Shown piece by piece: positions 41,991 to 54,315 of a DNA stretch of 64,000 bases. Position numbers and translations under genes: made by a program. Every line of letters begins with the position of its first letter. Within the stretch, counting starts at the first letter, position 1. This DNA comes from Candidatus Rokuibacteriota bacterium (lineage in GTDB: Bacteria; Methylomirabilota; Methylomirabilia; Rokubacteriales; CSP1-6): positions 1 to 64,000 of the forward strand of contig QHSX01000039.1 in NCBI GenBank assembly GCA_003221695.1, in the 5' to 3' direction. The notes beneath the pieces were generated by a model. That model ran no database searches, was not told the DNA's origin, and saw only the letters and a list, made by a program, of their open reading frames with translations.

Positions 41991-42595
41991 CTGCGGCCGG
42001 CAATCACGAGCTTCCCTTCGGCGAAGAGGCGGATCGCGTCGGGATACAAGCGGTGCTCCTCCGCCAGGATGCGGGCCGACAAGGACTCCTCGGTGTCGTC
42101 GGGATGCACGGGCACGCTCGACTGCAAGACCACCGGTCCGGTGTCCACGCCCTCGTCGACGAAGTGCACGGTGGCGCCGGCGACCTTGACGCCGTACTCG
42201 AGCGCCTGGCGCTGGGCGGCGAGCCCTGGAAACGCCGGCAGGAGCGAGGGGTGGACGTTCAGGATCCGTCCGGCATAGGCACGGACGAACCCGGACGTCA
42301 GGATCCGCATGAAGCCCGCGAGGCACACGAGGCCGACCCCTCGCGCCTGGAGCTCGCGGACGAGGGCGAGGTCGTAGGCCTCGCGATCGGGAAAGTCCTT
42401 CGGATTGACGAAACGGGCGGGGACGCCGGTCGCGCGCGCTCGGTCGAGCGCCTGCGCCCGCTCGCGATCGCTGACCACGGCGACGACCCGCGCGGGAAAG
42501 CCGGGCCGCGCGCACGCCTCGAGGATGGCCTGGAGGTTCGACCCACGGCCCGAGGCGAGGACGCCGAGACCGAGCGGCGTCGTCCCGGACGTCAC
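41933..42595 (-). CDS. purN: phosphoribosylglycinamide formyltransferase PurN
   Basis: A 220-residue 10-formyl-THF-dependent GAR transformylase. GVLASGRGSNLQAI at the N-terminus, LAGFMRIL, the catalytic Asn/His in RILNVHPSLLPAF and the Asp in HFVDEGVDTGPVV are all seen. Starts at GTG 42595, overlapping purM's stop (GTGA). The last about 20 residues (VVVRAAGRPGAAASEASL) exceed the usual end and come from a dispersed repeat also found in ylxR. Confidence 0.95.
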   Translation of the reverse strand: MTSGTTPLGLGVLASGRGSNLQAILEACARPGFPARVVAVVSDRERAQALDRARATGVPARFVNPKDFPDREAYDLALVRELQARGVGLVCLAGFMRILTSGFVRAYAGRILNVHPSLLPAFPGLAAQRQALEYGVKVAGATVHFVDEGVDTGPVVLQSSVPVHPDDTEESLSARILAEEHRLYPDAIRLFAEGKLVIAGRRVVVRAAGRPGAAASEASL

Positions 42596-43623
42596 GCCGT
42601 GAGCTCCACGCCGCGCTCGCCCGCCACGATCTCGCCGAGGCGCAGGACGGTCTCCCCGGCGTCGCGCAGGACGCCGGTCGCGTGCTCGACGTCCCTGGGC
42701 GGCAGGACGATCACGTAGCCGATCCCCATGTTGAAGACCCGGAACATCTCGGCGTCGGCCACGCGGCCCGCGCGCTGGAGCGTCGCGAAGACCGGCGGCG
42801 GCGTCCACGCCGTGCGCGAGATCCGCGCGCGGCACCCGTCGGGCAGCACGCGCGGGAGGTTCCCCGGAAGGCCGCCCCCCGTGACGTGCGCCATCGCGTG
42901 CACCTCCGCGCGCGGGAGGAGTGCCTGCACCGGCCTGGCATAGATGCGGGTCGGCGTGAGCAGCTCGTCGCCGACCGTCCGCCCGGTGTCGGGCAGGACG
43001 GCATCCACCGTGAGCTTCATCACGTCGAAGACGATCCGGCGCGCCAGTGTGTACCCGTTCGAGTGGAGCCCCGACGAGGCGAGCCCGAGGACGACGTCGC
43101 CGGGGCGGACCCGAGCGCCGTCCACGATCCGCGAGCGCTCGACGACGCCGACGGCGAAGCCCGCGAGGTCGTACTCGCCGGGACCGTAAAGGTCGGGGAG
43201 CTCCGCGGTCTCGCCGCCGACGAGGGCGCAGCCGGCGAGGCGGCAGCCGGCCGCGATGCCCCTCACGATCGTCTCCACGCGCGCCGGGTCGAGGCGCGCG
43301 GTGCCGATGTAGTCGAGGAAATAGAGGGGCTCGGCGCCATGGACCAGGAGGTCGTTGACGCCCATCGCGACGAGATCGATGCCGACCGTGTCGTGGCGGT
43401 CGGCGAGGAACGCGACCTTGAGCTTCGTGCCGACCCCGTCGGTGGAGGAGACCATGACCGGTTCGCGGTAGCGCGCGGGCACGCTCACGAAGGCGGCGAA
43501 CCCGCCGACGCCCGCCAGGACCTCGGGACGCGCGGTCGAGCGCGCGAGGGGCGCGATGCGGCGGACCGCGTCGTCGCCGGCGTCGATGTCGACGCCAGCC
43601 TCGCGGTAAGTCAGGGGCTTCAT
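42592..43623 (-). CDS. purM: phosphoribosylformylglycinamidine cyclo-ligase PurM
   Basis: A 343-residue AIR synthetase. Signatures are STDGVGTKLKVAF, MGVNDLLVHGAEPLYFLDY, ALVGGETAELPDLY and the C-terminal MAHVTGGGLPGNLPRVLP with FNMGIGYV. Starts at ATG 43623, 20 bases after purF; stop overlaps purN start. Standard length for the family. Confidence 0.96.
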   Translation of the reverse strand: MKPLTYREAGVDIDAGDDAVRRIAPLARSTARPEVLAGVGGFAAFVSVPARYREPVMVSSTDGVGTKLKVAFLADRHDTVGIDLVAMGVNDLLVHGAEPLYFLDYIGTARLDPARVETIVRGIAAGCRLAGCALVGGETAELPDLYGPGEYDLAGFAVGVVERSRIVDGARVRPGDVVLGLASSGLHSNGYTLARRIVFDVMKLTVDAVLPDTGRTVGDELLTPTRIYARPVQALLPRAEVHAMAHVTGGGLPGNLPRVLPDGCRARISRTAWTPPPVFATLQRAGRVADAEMFRVFNMGIGYVIVLPPRDVEHATGVLRDAGETVLRLGEIVAGERGVELTA

Positions 43624-43643
43624 CGAGTCGTCGGTGGAGTCCG

Positions 43644-45059
43644 TCAGCTGTCGAAGAGGCGGAGCTGGTCCGACGCCTCCGGCTCGATCCCCACACGGTA
43701 GTTGCCCGTGAAGCACGCGTGGCAGAAGTGGCTCGGGTCGGGCCCGGCCGCCTTCAGCATGCCGTCGAGCGAGAGGTACCCGAGCGAGTCGGCGGCCAGG
43801 TAGCGCCGGATCTCGTCCGGCACGTGGCTCGACGCGATCAGCTCCTTCCGCGTCGGGGTGTCGATCCCGTAGTAGCACGGCCACTGGATCGGCGGGGACG
43901 AGATGCGCACGTGGACCTCGCGCGCGCCGGAGCCCCGGATCATCTTGACGATCTTCCGGCTCGTCGTGCCCCGGACGATCGAGTCGTCGACCACCACGAC
44001 CCGCCGCCCCTCGAGCATCTCGCGCATGGGGTTCAGCTTCACCTTGACGCCGAAGTGGCGGATGCCCGCCTTGGGTTCTATAAAGGTGCGGCCCACGTAG
44101 TGGTTGCGGATGAGCCCGAGCTCGTACGGCGTGCCCGACTCCTCGGAGTAGCCGAGGGCGGCGCTCGTGCCCGAGTCCGGCACCGGGATGACGATGTCCG
44201 CGGGGACGGGGTGCTCGCGCGCGAGCTGGCGCCCCAGCGCCTTCCGCACGGTGTGGACGTTCCGCCCCCAGAGGATCGAGTCGGGCCGGGCGAAGTACAC
44301 GTACTCGAAGACGCACTGCAGGCGCTCGGCGGCCGGGAACGGGCGGATCGAGCGGAGACCCGCGTCCGAGACGATGACGAGCTCACCGGGCTCGACGTCG
44401 CGCTCCCACCGCGCCTCCATCAGGTCGAGCGCGCACGTCTCCGAGGCGAGGATCCAGGCGTCGCCAAGCCGGCCGATCGTGAGCGGGCGGAAGCCGTACG
44501 GGTCGCGGATCGCGTACATCGCGTCGGGTGTGAGGATCAGGAGCGAGTAGGCGCCCTTCACCTGGGCGAGCGCGTGGGTGATCTGCTCCTCGAGCGGAGC
44601 CGCCGGCGCCCGGGCCAGGAGGTGGAGGATCACCTCGGTGTCCGAGTTCGACTGGAAGATCGCGCCGTCCTTCTCCATGTCCCGGCGGAGCGTCTCGGCG
44701 TTGGTGAGGTTGCCGTTGTGAGCGATCGCGATCGGCCCGCGCGCGGTGGTGGCCGCGATCGGCTGCGCGTTCCGGATGTTCGAGCTGCCCGCCGTCGAGT
44801 AGCGCACGTGGCCGATGGCGCGGTGGCCCGGCAGGCGACGCAAGCGCTCGGGACCGAACACGTCGGCCACCCAGCCCATCGCCTTCTCGGTGTGGAAGCC
44901 GACGCCGTCGGTGGCCGCGATGCCCGCGGACTCCTGCCCGCGATGCTGGAGGGCGTAGAGTCCGAGGTACGTGACGTTGGCGGCCTCCGGATGGTTCCAG
45001 ACGCCGAACACCCCGCACTCGTCGTGGAACCGGTCGTCGTCACGCCATGTGACGCTCAA
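43644..45059 (-). CDS. purF: amidophosphoribosyltransferase PurF
   Basis: A 471-residue enzyme catalysing the first committed step, making phosphoribosylamine from PRPP and glutamine. The mature N-terminal nucleophile is Cys15 in HDECGVFG, so a short propeptide must be removed. [10 protein letters not shown] and the PRPP loop [14 protein letters not shown] are present. I chose TTG 45059, which has GGAGG 6 bases upstream, over ATG 45101; it overlaps the purL 3' end by 20 bases. Confidence 0.95.
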   Translation of the reverse strand: MSVTWRDDDRFHDECGVFGVWNHPEAANVTYLGLYALQHRGQESAGIAATDGVGFHTEKAMGWVADVFGPERLRRLPGHRAIGHVRYSTAGSSNIRNAQPIAATTARGPIAIAHNGNLTNAETLRRDMEKDGAIFQSNSDTEVILHLLARAPAAPLEEQITHALAQVKGAYSLLILTPDAMYAIRDPYGFRPLTIGRLGDAWILASETCALDLMEARWERDVEPGELVIVSDAGLRSIRPFPAAERLQCVFEYVYFARPDSILWGRNVHTVRKALGRQLAREHPVPADIVIPVPDSGTSAALGYSEESGTPYELGLIRNHYVGRTFIEPKAGIRHFGVKVKLNPMREMLEGRRVVVVDDSIVRGTTSRKIVKMIRGSGAREVHVRISSPPIQWPCYYGIDTPTRKELIASSHVPDEIRRYLAADSLGYLSLDGMLKAAGPDPSHFCHACFTGNYRVGIEPEASDQLRLFDS

Positions 45060-47262
45060 ATCCGCTCCTCCACGCGCGCTCGATCCGGTCCAGCGCGACA
45101 TCCACGATCGTCTTCGTCCCGAGCCGGAGCACCAGCCGGTCGCCGCCGGTCGTGCCGATCCAGCGCCACGGGATCGCCGACTCCGCCATCAGCGCCTCGA
45201 ACTCGCGCACCCGCGCGGGCTCCACGGAGACCATCACGCGCGACGGCCCCTCGCCGAACAGCACCTGGTCGCCACGGCCGGACGCGTCGAGCGCCGCCTC
45301 CAGGCCCACGAGCTCCCGGCCGGTCACGCACCCCTCGGCCAGCGCCACGGCGAGCCCGCCCTCGGAGCAGTCGTGCGCCGCCGTCACCAGCCCAGCGCTC
45401 ACGGCGGCACGCACCGCCGCCTGGACCTTGCGCTCCAGCTCGAGCTCGAGCGGCGCCAGCCTGCCGCCGAGCCGCCGGTGGGCGCGCCAGAGGTACTCGC
45501 TGCCGCCCAGGCTCGTGTGGTCGGGCCCGAGCAGCGCGACGCGGTGTCCCGCGCCCTTGAACCACTGGGTCGCCCGCCGCCCCGCATCCTCGAGGATGCC
45601 GACCACCCCGATGACCGGCGTCGGCAGGATCGCCTGGCCGTTGGTCTCATTGTAGAAGGAAACGTTGCCGCCCACTACCGGGATCTCGAGGGCGCGGCAC
45701 GCTTCGGCGATACCGTCGATCGCCTGGGCGAACTGCCAAAGGATCTCCGGCCGCTCGGGCGAGCCGAAATTCATGCAATCGGTCACCCCGACGGGCGTGG
45801 CCCCCGAGCAGGAGACGTTGCGCGCCGCCTCGCAGACGGCCATGGCGGCCCCACGCCGCGGGTCCAGGAAGACGTGGCGCCCGTTGCCGTCCGTGGACAC
45901 GGCGAGCGCCCGCGGTGCGCCCTTCACGCGGAGGACCGCCGCGTCGGAGCCGGGGAGGACGAGCGTGTTGATCCCCACCTGCTGGTCGTACTGGCGGAAG
46001 ACCCATTCCTTGGAGGCGATGTTCGGCGACCCGCAGAGGGCGAGCAACGCCTCGCCGTAGTCAGGAGGCTCGGGCAGCGTCAGCGGGTCGAGGGCGAGGG
46101 GCTCGGTGAGCCACCCGGGCGGCGCCGTCGGCTTCGTGTACTTCGGCGCCTCGGCGAGCAGGCTCAGCGGCACGTGGGCGACGACCTCGCCGCTGAGCCG
46201 TGCCGTCAGCGTGCCACCGGCGGTGACCCGTCCGATCTCCACCGCGTCGAGCTCCCACTTGGCGAAGATCCGCCGGACCTCGTCCTCGCGTCCCCGGGCG
46301 GCCACGAGGAGCATGCGCTCCTGCGACTCCGAGAGAAGGATCTCGTACGGGGTCATCCCCACCTCGCGCTGGGGCACCCGCGAGAGCTCGACGTCCATCC
46401 CCGTGCCTGCGCGCGCCGGCATCTCGGACGTACAGCACGCGAGACCCGCCGCCCCCATGTCCTGGATCCCGACGACCGCGCCCGTTTTCATGGCCTCCAG
46501 GCACGCCTCGAGCAGGAGCTTCTCGGTGAACGGGTCGCCCACCTGCACCGTCGGGCGCCGCTCTGCGGCCGAGTCGTCGAAGGTCGCCGACGCCATCGTC
46601 GCGCCGTGGATCCCGTCGCGCCCGGTCTTGTTGCCGACGTAGAAGACCGGGTTGCCGACGCCCTCGGCGCGCGCCAGGACGATCTGGTCCGCGCGCACGA
46701 GCCCGACGCACATGACGTTGACCAGCGGGTTCCCGGCGTACTCGGGCGCGAAGGCGACCTCCCCACCGACCGTGGGGCAGCCGAAGCAGTTGCCGTACCA
46801 GCTGATGCCCGACACGACGCCCTCGACGAGGCGGCGCGTCTTCGGGTCGTCGAGGTCGCCGAACCTGAGCGAGTCGAGGAGGGCGATGGGCCGGGCGCCC
46901 ATCGTGAAGACGTCTCGGAGAATGCCGCCGACGCCGGTGGCCGCGCCCTGGAACGGCTCGATGAACGATGGGTGGTTGTGGCTCTCGATCTTGAAGACGA
47001 CGGCCCAGCCGTCGCCGATGTCGATCGCCCCCGCGTTTTCTCCAGGCCCTTGCAGCACACGGGCGCCTTCGGTGGGAAGCCGGCTCAGATAGACCCGCGA
47101 GTGCTTGTAGGCGCAGTGCTCCGACCAGAGCGCCGCGAAGAGCCCGAGCTCGGCGTAGGTCGGCTCGCGGCCGAGGCGGCTCGTGATCCGTTCGTATTCT
47201 TCGGCGGTGAGGCCCGAGTCCCTCGCGAGGTCGAGCGTGACCTTCGGCGGTGCCCCCGTCAA
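45040..47262 (-). CDS. purL: phosphoribosylformylglycinamidine synthase subunit PurL
   Basis: A 740-residue small-type PurL, the synthetase subunit of the three-part FGAM synthase with PurS and PurQ, both adjacent. [44 protein letters not shown] and [14 protein letters not shown] are signatures. The best available start is TTG 47262, six bases after the purQ stop; the Shine-Dalgarno is weak, so coupling to purQ is likely. Confidence 0.96.
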   Translation of the reverse strand: MTGAPPKVTLDLARDSGLTAEEYERITSRLGREPTYAELGLFAALWSEHCAYKHSRVYLSRLPTEGARVLQGPGENAGAIDIGDGWAVVFKIESHNHPSFIEPFQGAATGVGGILRDVFTMGARPIALLDSLRFGDLDDPKTRRLVEGVVSGISWYGNCFGCPTVGGEVAFAPEYAGNPLVNVMCVGLVRADQIVLARAEGVGNPVFYVGNKTGRDGIHGATMASATFDDSAAERRPTVQVGDPFTEKLLLEACLEAMKTGAVVGIQDMGAAGLACCTSEMPARAGTGMDVELSRVPQREVGMTPYEILLSESQERMLLVAARGREDEVRRIFAKWELDAVEIGRVTAGGTLTARLSGEVVAHVPLSLLAEAPKYTKPTAPPGWLTEPLALDPLTLPEPPDYGEALLALCGSPNIASKEWVFRQYDQQVGINTLVLPGSDAAVLRVKGAPRALAVSTDGNGRHVFLDPRRGAAMAVCEAARNVSCSGATPVGVTDCMNFGSPERPEILWQFAQAIDGIAEACRALEIPVVGGNVSFYNETNGQAILPTPVIGVVGILEDAGRRATQWFKGAGHRVALLGPDHTSLGGSEYLWRAHRRLGGRLAPLELELERKVQAAVRAAVSAGLVTAAHDCSEGGLAVALAEGCVTGRELVGLEAALDASGRGDQVLFGEGPSRVMVSVEPARVREFEALMAESAIPWRWIGTTGGDRLVLRLGTKTIVDVALDRIERAWRSGFERHMA

Positions 47263-47268
47263 CCCCGG

Positions 47269-47982
47269 CTACCGCTTGAGGAAGCTGCCATCCTCGACGA
47301 GGCTCCCGAGCAGGGACTGGAACAACAGGAGTCCGTCCGCGCTGCCCATCGCCGTCTCCGCCGCGCGCTCGGGGTGCGGCATGAGCCCCAGCACGGTGCC
47401 CTCGGGGTTCACGATGCCGGCGATGTTCTCGAGTGATCCGTTCGGGTTCGCCGCGCGTGTCACGCGCCCGTCCGCCTCTGCGTAGCGGAAAACGATCTGG
47501 TTCCCCGCCTTGAGCGTCCGGAGCGCCTCGGCGTCAGCGTGGTACTTGCCCTCGCCGTGGGAGATCGGCATCGTCAGCACCCGCCCCGGCCGCAACCCGC
47601 GGCTGAAGACCGTCTCGACGTTGTCCACGACCAGGTGCGTGGACTGGCAGCGGTACTGCAGGCACTCGTTGCGCATGAGCGCACCGGGCAAGAGCCCCGC
47701 CTCGCAGAGGATCTGGAAGCCGTTGCAGGAACCCAGGACGTACCCACCGCGGGCGATGAAGTCCCGCAGCGCCTCGACGACCGGCGAGCGCCCCGCGACC
47801 GCTCCGGCGCGCAGGTAGTCGCCGTAGGAAAAGCCGCCGGGCAGGACGACGCAGTCGAGGTCCGCGAGATCACGCTCCCGGTGCCAGACGTATTTCACGG
47901 GCTGGTGGAGAACTTCGGAGATGACGTAGTGGAAGTCGCAGTCGCTCCACGTCCCCGGGAAGACGACCACGCCGAATCTCAT
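47269..47982 (-). CDS. purQ: FGAM synthase glutaminase subunit PurQ
   Basis: A 237-residue class I glutamine amidotransferase that supplies ammonia to PurL. The nucleophile Cys is in VLGSCNGFQILCEAGLLPGAL, and the His-Glu pair is in LMPHPERA near residue 205. GGFSYGDYLRAGAVA is typical. ATG 47982 lies 12 bases from the purS stop. Confidence 0.96.
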   Translation of the reverse strand: MRFGVVVFPGTWSDCDFHYVISEVLHQPVKYVWHRERDLADLDCVVLPGGFSYGDYLRAGAVAGRSPVVEALRDFIARGGYVLGSCNGFQILCEAGLLPGALMRNECLQYRCQSTHLVVDNVETVFSRGLRPGRVLTMPISHGEGKYHADAEALRTLKAGNQIVFRYAEADGRVTRAANPNGSLENIAGIVNPEGTVLGLMPHPERAAETAMGSADGLLLFQSLLGSLVEDGSFLKR

Positions 47983-47994
47983 GACGCGATCATC

Positions 47995-48264
47995 TTACCG
48001 GACCGCTCCGCGCCGGGCAAGGTCGTCGGCCATCTCGATCGTGTAGTCCTCGAGAACGGGATTCGCCAGCAGCTGGCGGCACATCTCGCCCACCCGCGCG
48101 CGGGCGGCGTCCGCCGTCGCCGTTTGGAGCTCGACCTCGATCACTTTGCCGACACGAAGGTCGGTCACCTCCGTGAAGCCGAGCCCGGCGAGCGCCTTCT
48201 GGACCGCCGCGCCCTGGACGTCGAGGATCCCGGGCTTGAGGCGGACCAGGACCCGGACCCTCAC
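47995..48264 (-). CDS. purS: FGAM synthase subunit PurS
   Basis: An 89-residue PurS that bridges PurQ and PurL. VRVRLVRLKPGILDVQG-type N-terminus (VRVLVRLKPGILDVQGAAVQ), VTDLRVGKVIEVEL and ANPVLEDYTIE are characteristic. It starts at GTG 48264 in a GTGA overlap with purC. Presence of PurS agrees with the short PurL. Confidence 0.94.
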   Translation of the reverse strand: MRVRVLVRLKPGILDVQGAAVQKALAGLGFTEVTDLRVGKVIEVELQTATADAARARVGEMCRQLLANPVLEDYTIEMADDLARRGAVR

Positions 48265-48998
48265 AGAGACCCGACCAGGCGACGGTAGACCTCCTGGTAC
48301 GCCTCCTCCACGCCCCCGAGGTCACGACGGAAGCGATCCTTGTCGAGCTTCTCCCCCGTCTGCCGGTCCCAGAGGCGGCACGTGTCGGGCGAGATCTCGT
48401 CACCGAGACAGCGCCGGCCACCGGCGCGCCCGAACTCGAGCTTGAAGTCCACGAGGACGAGCCCGCGTTTCCACATGTGCGGCCGGAGAACGCCGTTGAT
48501 CCGGAGGGCCATCCGTCGGATCCACGTGAGCTCCGCCGGGGTGGCGAGCTTCAGCATCCGCACGTGGTCGTCGTTGAGCATCGGGTCGCCGAGCGGATCG
48601 GACTTGTAATAGAGCTCCACGATCGGCTGCCGAATCGGCGTGCCCTCGTCGAGGCCGGTGCGCTTGGCCAGGCTGCCCGCGACCACGTTGCGGACGATCG
48701 TCTCGATCTTGATGATGTCGAGCTTGCGGCAGAGCATCTCGCGATCGGAGAGCGTCCCGAGGTAGTGCGTCGGAACCTTCGCGCGCTCGAGTCGCTCGAA
48801 CATCGCCGCCGACACCCGATTGTTGACGACGCCCTTGCCGACGATGGTCCCGCGTTTGAGGGCATTGAAGGCCGTGGCGTCGTCCTTGAAGTACTGGACG
48901 ATCAGGCCCGGGTCGCTCGTCGCGTAGACGATCTTGGCCTTGCCCTCGTAGAGCTTCTCCCGGATCTCGACGCTGACCGGCGCCCTCCGCATGTTCAC
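48261..48998 (-). CDS. purC: SAICAR synthase PurC
   Basis: A 245-residue enzyme joining aspartate to CAIR. LYEGKAKIVYAT, SAAMFERLERAKVPTHY, ETIVRNVVAGSLAKR and VDFKLEFGR are typical. GTG 48998 gives a GTGA overlap with purB, the junction style used throughout this operon; ATG 48992 is two codons further in and equally possible. Confidence 0.95.
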   Translation of the reverse strand: MNMRRAPVSVEIREKLYEGKAKIVYATSDPGLIVQYFKDDATAFNALKRGTIVGKGVVNNRVSAAMFERLERAKVPTHYLGTLSDREMLCRKLDIIKIETIVRNVVAGSLAKRTGLDEGTPIRQPIVELYYKSDPLGDPMLNDDHVRMLKLATPAELTWIRRMALRINGVLRPHMWKRGLVLVDFKLEFGRAGGRRCLGDEISPDTCRLWDRQTGEKLDKDRFRRDLGGVEEAYQEVYRRLVGSL

Positions 48999-50293
48999 CC
49001 GATCAGCCCGACCCGCCGGAAGATGGCGTCCACGTTTCTGAGGTACCAGGCCGGATCGAAGCACGCCTTCAGCTCGTCGCTCGCGATCCGCTCGGTCACC
49101 GCCGGGTCGCCCGCGAGCAGTTCGAAGAACGGCCGCCGCTCCCGCCAGGCGCGCATCGCGTGGCGCTGGACGATCTCGTACGCGACCTGGCGGGCAAGCC
49201 CCGCCTCCGTGAGCTTGAGCAGCACCCGCTGCGAGTAGACGAGCCCATGGCTCGCCTCGAGGTTCTCGGCCATCCGCGCCGGGTCCACCTCGAGCCCCGC
49301 GACGATCGCGGTCGTGAGGTGGAGGAGGTAGTCGAGCAGGATCGTCGAGTCTGGCAGGATCACGCGCTCGACCGACGAGTGGCTGATGTCGCGCTCGTGC
49401 CACAGCGCGACGTTCTCCAGCGCGGCCAACGCGTTGGTCCGGAGGAGGCGCGCCAGGCCGCAGATCCGCTCCGACAGCTCCGGGTTCCGCTTGTGGGGCA
49501 TCGCGCTCGAGCCCTTCTGCCCCTCGCCGAACGGCTCCTGCGCCTCGAGGATCTCGGTGCGCTGGAGCCCCCGGACCTCGAGCGCGATCTTCTCGAGCGA
49601 CGCCCCCGCCACGGCAAGGGTCGCGCAAAACTCGGCGTGGCGATCCCGCTGGACGATCTGTGTGGAGACGGGCGCGGCCTCGAGCCCGAGCTCCTGACAC
49701 ACCTCCACCTCGAGCTCCGGCTCGACGTGGGCGAAGTTGCCCACGGCACCGGAGAGCTTCCCCACCATGACGCTGGCGCGAGCGCGGCGCAGTCGTTCCA
49801 GGTTCCGGCGCGCTTCCGTGTACCAGACCGCGGCCTTGAGCCCGAAGCTCGTCGGCTCCGCATGCACGCCGTGGGTCCGCCCGACCGTCAGCGTGTCCTT
49901 GTGGCGCAGGGCGAGCGCGCGGAGCGCGTCCCGCAGTCGTTCCTGTCCCGCGATGAGGAGGTCGGCGGCGTCCCGGAGCTGGAGCCCCAGGGCCGTGTCC
50001 CAGACGTCGTTCGTGGTGAGGCCGATGTGGACGAAGCGAGAGTCGGGGCCGAGCTGCTCCTCGAGGCTCGTCAGGAGCGCGATCATCTCGTGCTTGACGC
50101 GCTCCTGGATGGCGAGAATCCGCGCGACGTCCACGCGCGCCTTCTGGCGGATCCGCGCCATCGCGTCGGGGGGAATACGGCCGCCGCGGGTGTAGGCCTC
50201 GCACACGGCGAGCTCCACCAGGAGCCACGCCCCGTACTTGGACTCCTCACTCCAGAGGCGGCCCATCTCGGGGCGGGTGTAGCGCTCGATCAC
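48995..50293 (-). CDS. purB: adenylosuccinate lyase PurB
   Basis: A 432-residue fumarase/aspartase-superfamily lyase acting twice in purine synthesis (SAICAR to AICAR, adenylosuccinate to AMP). KSSAMPHKRNPELSERICGLARL is the signature loop, and TVGRTHGVHAEPTSFG holds the catalytic His. GTG 50293 is the first gene of the purine run; the 145-base gap upstream holds a repeat copy and a second hairpin, and no convincing promoter boxes. Confidence 0.96.
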   Translation of the reverse strand: MIERYTRPEMGRLWSEESKYGAWLLVELAVCEAYTRGGRIPPDAMARIRQKARVDVARILAIQERVKHEMIALLTSLEEQLGPDSRFVHIGLTTNDVWDTALGLQLRDAADLLIAGQERLRDALRALALRHKDTLTVGRTHGVHAEPTSFGLKAAVWYTEARRNLERLRRARASVMVGKLSGAVGNFAHVEPELEVEVCQELGLEAAPVSTQIVQRDRHAEFCATLAVAGASLEKIALEVRGLQRTEILEAQEPFGEGQKGSSAMPHKRNPELSERICGLARLLRTNALAALENVALWHERDISHSSVERVILPDSTILLDYLLHLTTAIVAGLEVDPARMAENLEASHGLVYSQRVLLKLTEAGLARQVAYEIVQRHAMRAWRERRPFFELLAGDPAVTERIASDELKACFDPAWYLRNVDAIFRRVGLIG

Positions 50294-50328
50294 GCCCTCA
50301 CCTTAGAGCAAAACGCCCCGCAGTGGAA

Positions 50329-50380
50329 GGGCGAGCCGCAGGACGTCGCGGGGCTGGGGGCCCCGCCGTCCGAGGCAAGC
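50329..50380. repeat. dispersed hairpin repeat, intergenic copy (minus orientation)
   Basis: Read leftward, this segment aligns over about 52 bases with the 66-bp unit at 60437-60568 with roughly four of five positions matching. It holds a perfect hairpin (50348-50354 with 50360-50366). Stem bases differ from the ylxR-infB copies as C-G for T-A pairs, so pairing is kept. Lies upstream of purB. Confidence 0.6.
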
Positions 50381-50409
50381 GAAAGATGGGAGTCGTGCGG
50401 ACCTTCGGA

Positions 50410-50436
50410 TTGGGGGGCCATCTCGTGGCCCCCCAA
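50410..50436. terminator. perfect 11-bp hairpin between M16 peptidase gene and purB
   Basis: Arms 50410-50420 and 50426-50436 pair perfectly around a 5-base loop, two bases after the M16 peptidase stop. No T-tract. It most likely ends or slows the ribosome/RNA-operon transcript before the purine operon. Confidence 0.6.
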
Positions 50437-50438
50437 GA

Positions 50439-51704
50439 TCAATGCCGCAGGAGCTCGCGCGGCAGGTTGCGGCGATCGAGGGGCCCGAGCGTGGTCAGGA
50501 CGAGGCGGTCCTCGTCGAGGAGCTCGGTGACGAGCGCCTGCACCTCCTCGTGGCGGACGCCGTCGATCGCCCCGAGCATGGCGTCGATCGTGAGGAACGA
50601 GCCCAGGTGCATCTCGTGCTTGGCCAGCCGATTCATCCGGCTCGACGTCGATTCGAGTGACAGCATCAGGCTGCCCTTCAGATGGTCCTTGGACCGCCGG
50701 AGCTCCTCCTCCGTCACCCCGATCTTCTTCAGGTCGCGGATCTCCTTGAGGATCGACTTCAGGACCTTCGAAAAGTTCAGCGCGTCGCTCGCGGCGTAGA
50801 CGTAGAGCGTCCCCGTGTCGACGTACGCCTGGACGCCCGAGTGGATCGCGTAGACGAGCCCCTGGCGCTCCCGCACTTCCTGGAAGAGGCGCGAGGACAT
50901 GCTGCCGCCGATCACGTCGTTCAGGACGAACAGGGCGTAGCGCTCGGGTGCCGAGTGGTGCAGGCCCGGGAAGCCCATGATGACGTGGACCTGCTCGAGC
51001 GGCTTGTGGACGATGTTGACCCCGGGCTTCAGCGCCGGGGGCGTGTCCGCGCGCCGCTGAGCGGCGCGGGCGAAGCCGTCGAAACCGGACCCGAAGAGAT
51101 CCACCGCGCGCTCGTGGGTGACGTTGCCCGCGGCGGCGATCATGATGCGTGGCGGCACGTACTCCTCGCCGAAGTGGGAGAGCACGGCCGCGCGATCGTA
51201 CCCGTTCACCGCCTCACGCGTGCCGAGGATCGGGCGCCCGAGCGGGTGGCCCTCCCAGAGCTGCGCGGCGAAGAGGTCGTGGATCAGGTCGTCGGGCGTG
51301 TCCTCCACCATCTTGATCTCCTGGAGCACGACCGACTTCTCGCGCTCGAGCTCCTCGGCGTCGAAGACCGGGTGGAGGAGGATGTCGGTCAGGAGGTCAA
51401 CCGCGAGCGGCAGGTGCTCGTCGAGCACCTGGACGTAGAAGCAGGTGTGCTCCTTGGTGGTGAAGGCGTCCATCTGGCCACCGACCGAGTCCATCGTGCG
51501 CGCGATGGCCTCGGCGGTGCGCGTCTCGGTCCCCTTGAAGACGAGGTGCTCGATGAGGTGGGACATGCCAACGCGGCCCTCCGGCTCGTGCCGGGAGCCG
51601 GCCTCGACCCACACCCCGACCGCGACGGAGCGGACGTGCTCCATCCGTTCCGTGACCACCCGAATGCCGCTCGGCAGGACGCTCTTCCGGTACCCTTCGC
51701 TCAC
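50439..51704 (-). CDS. M16-family zinc peptidase (processing peptidase-like)
   Basis: A 421-residue pitrilysin-family protein with the inverted zinc motif HLIEH (in MSHLIEHLVFKGT, about residues 49-53) and the downstream Glu in a conserved region (EREKSVVLQEIKMVEDTP). Length fits single-chain M16B enzymes found just downstream of pnp in many bacteria. Function in bacteria is not well defined. Starts at GTG 51704, 12 bases after the pnp stop. Confidence 0.92.
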   Translation of the reverse strand: MSEGYRKSVLPSGIRVVTERMEHVRSVAVGVWVEAGSRHEPEGRVGMSHLIEHLVFKGTETRTAEAIARTMDSVGGQMDAFTTKEHTCFYVQVLDEHLPLAVDLLTDILLHPVFDAEELEREKSVVLQEIKMVEDTPDDLIHDLFAAQLWEGHPLGRPILGTREAVNGYDRAAVLSHFGEEYVPPRIMIAAAGNVTHERAVDLFGSGFDGFARAAQRRADTPPALKPGVNIVHKPLEQVHVIMGFPGLHHSAPERYALFVLNDVIGGSMSSRLFQEVRERQGLVYAIHSGVQAYVDTGTLYVYAASDALNFSKVLKSILKEIRDLKKIGVTEEELRRSKDHLKGSLMLSLESTSSRMNRLAKHEMHLGSFLTIDAMLGAIDGVRHEEVQALVTELLDEDRLVLTTLGPLDRRNLPRELLRH

Positions 51705-51716
51705 GGGAACCGCCTT

Positions 51717-53858
<2,142 letters not shown>

Positions 53859-53919
53859 CTGAACGATCGTCCTCGGGCCCCCGGATTCTCTCTTTCCGAG
53901 GACCAATCTGATGTTGCCG

Positions 53920-54189
53920 TCACCGGCGGATTCCGAGCTTGTCGATGAGCGTGCGGTAGCGCTCGGCGTCCTTGTCCTTGAGGTACTCGAGCAACCCTCG
54001 GCGCTTGCCGATCAGCATCAAGAGGCCACGCCGAGAGTGGTGGTCCTTGGTGTGCTGCTTGAAGTGATCGGTGAGACCGTTGATCCGTTCCGTCAGGAGC
54101 GCGACCTGGACCTCCGGCGACCCGGTGTCGCCCGCGTGGACGCGGAACTGCTCGATCAAGCTCCTCTTCTTGTCGACGGTCAGCGGCAT
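53920..54189 (-). CDS. rpsO: ribosomal protein S15
   Basis: An 89-residue S15, a primary 16S rRNA-binding protein. [37 protein letters not shown] is the family core. ATG 54189 has GGGAGG 5 bases upstream; the in-frame start at 54204 would precede the ribosome site. The 126-base gap to ribF has a TTGACA on the minus strand with no matching -10, so a promoter there is not established. Confidence 0.96.
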   Translation of the reverse strand: MPLTVDKKRSLIEQFRVHAGDTGSPEVQVALLTERINGLTDHFKQHTKDHHSRRGLLMLIGKRRGLLEYLKDKDAERYRTLIDKLGIRR

Positions 54190-54315
54190 GGAGACCTCCC
54201 TCAATCGCCACGCCCCGGGGAGCCGCCTCCGTCCAGGACGGGTTCAAAACGCCTTTTGTTGTCAACAGATAGCTGTTACGCTACCACGGCGACCAGGGGA
54301 AGTAAAGTGCGGGCT

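Noticed and set aside
54200-54315. Promoter for rpsO based on a TTGACA
   Set aside because: No -10-like hexamer lies at a usable distance, so I did not list it as a feature.
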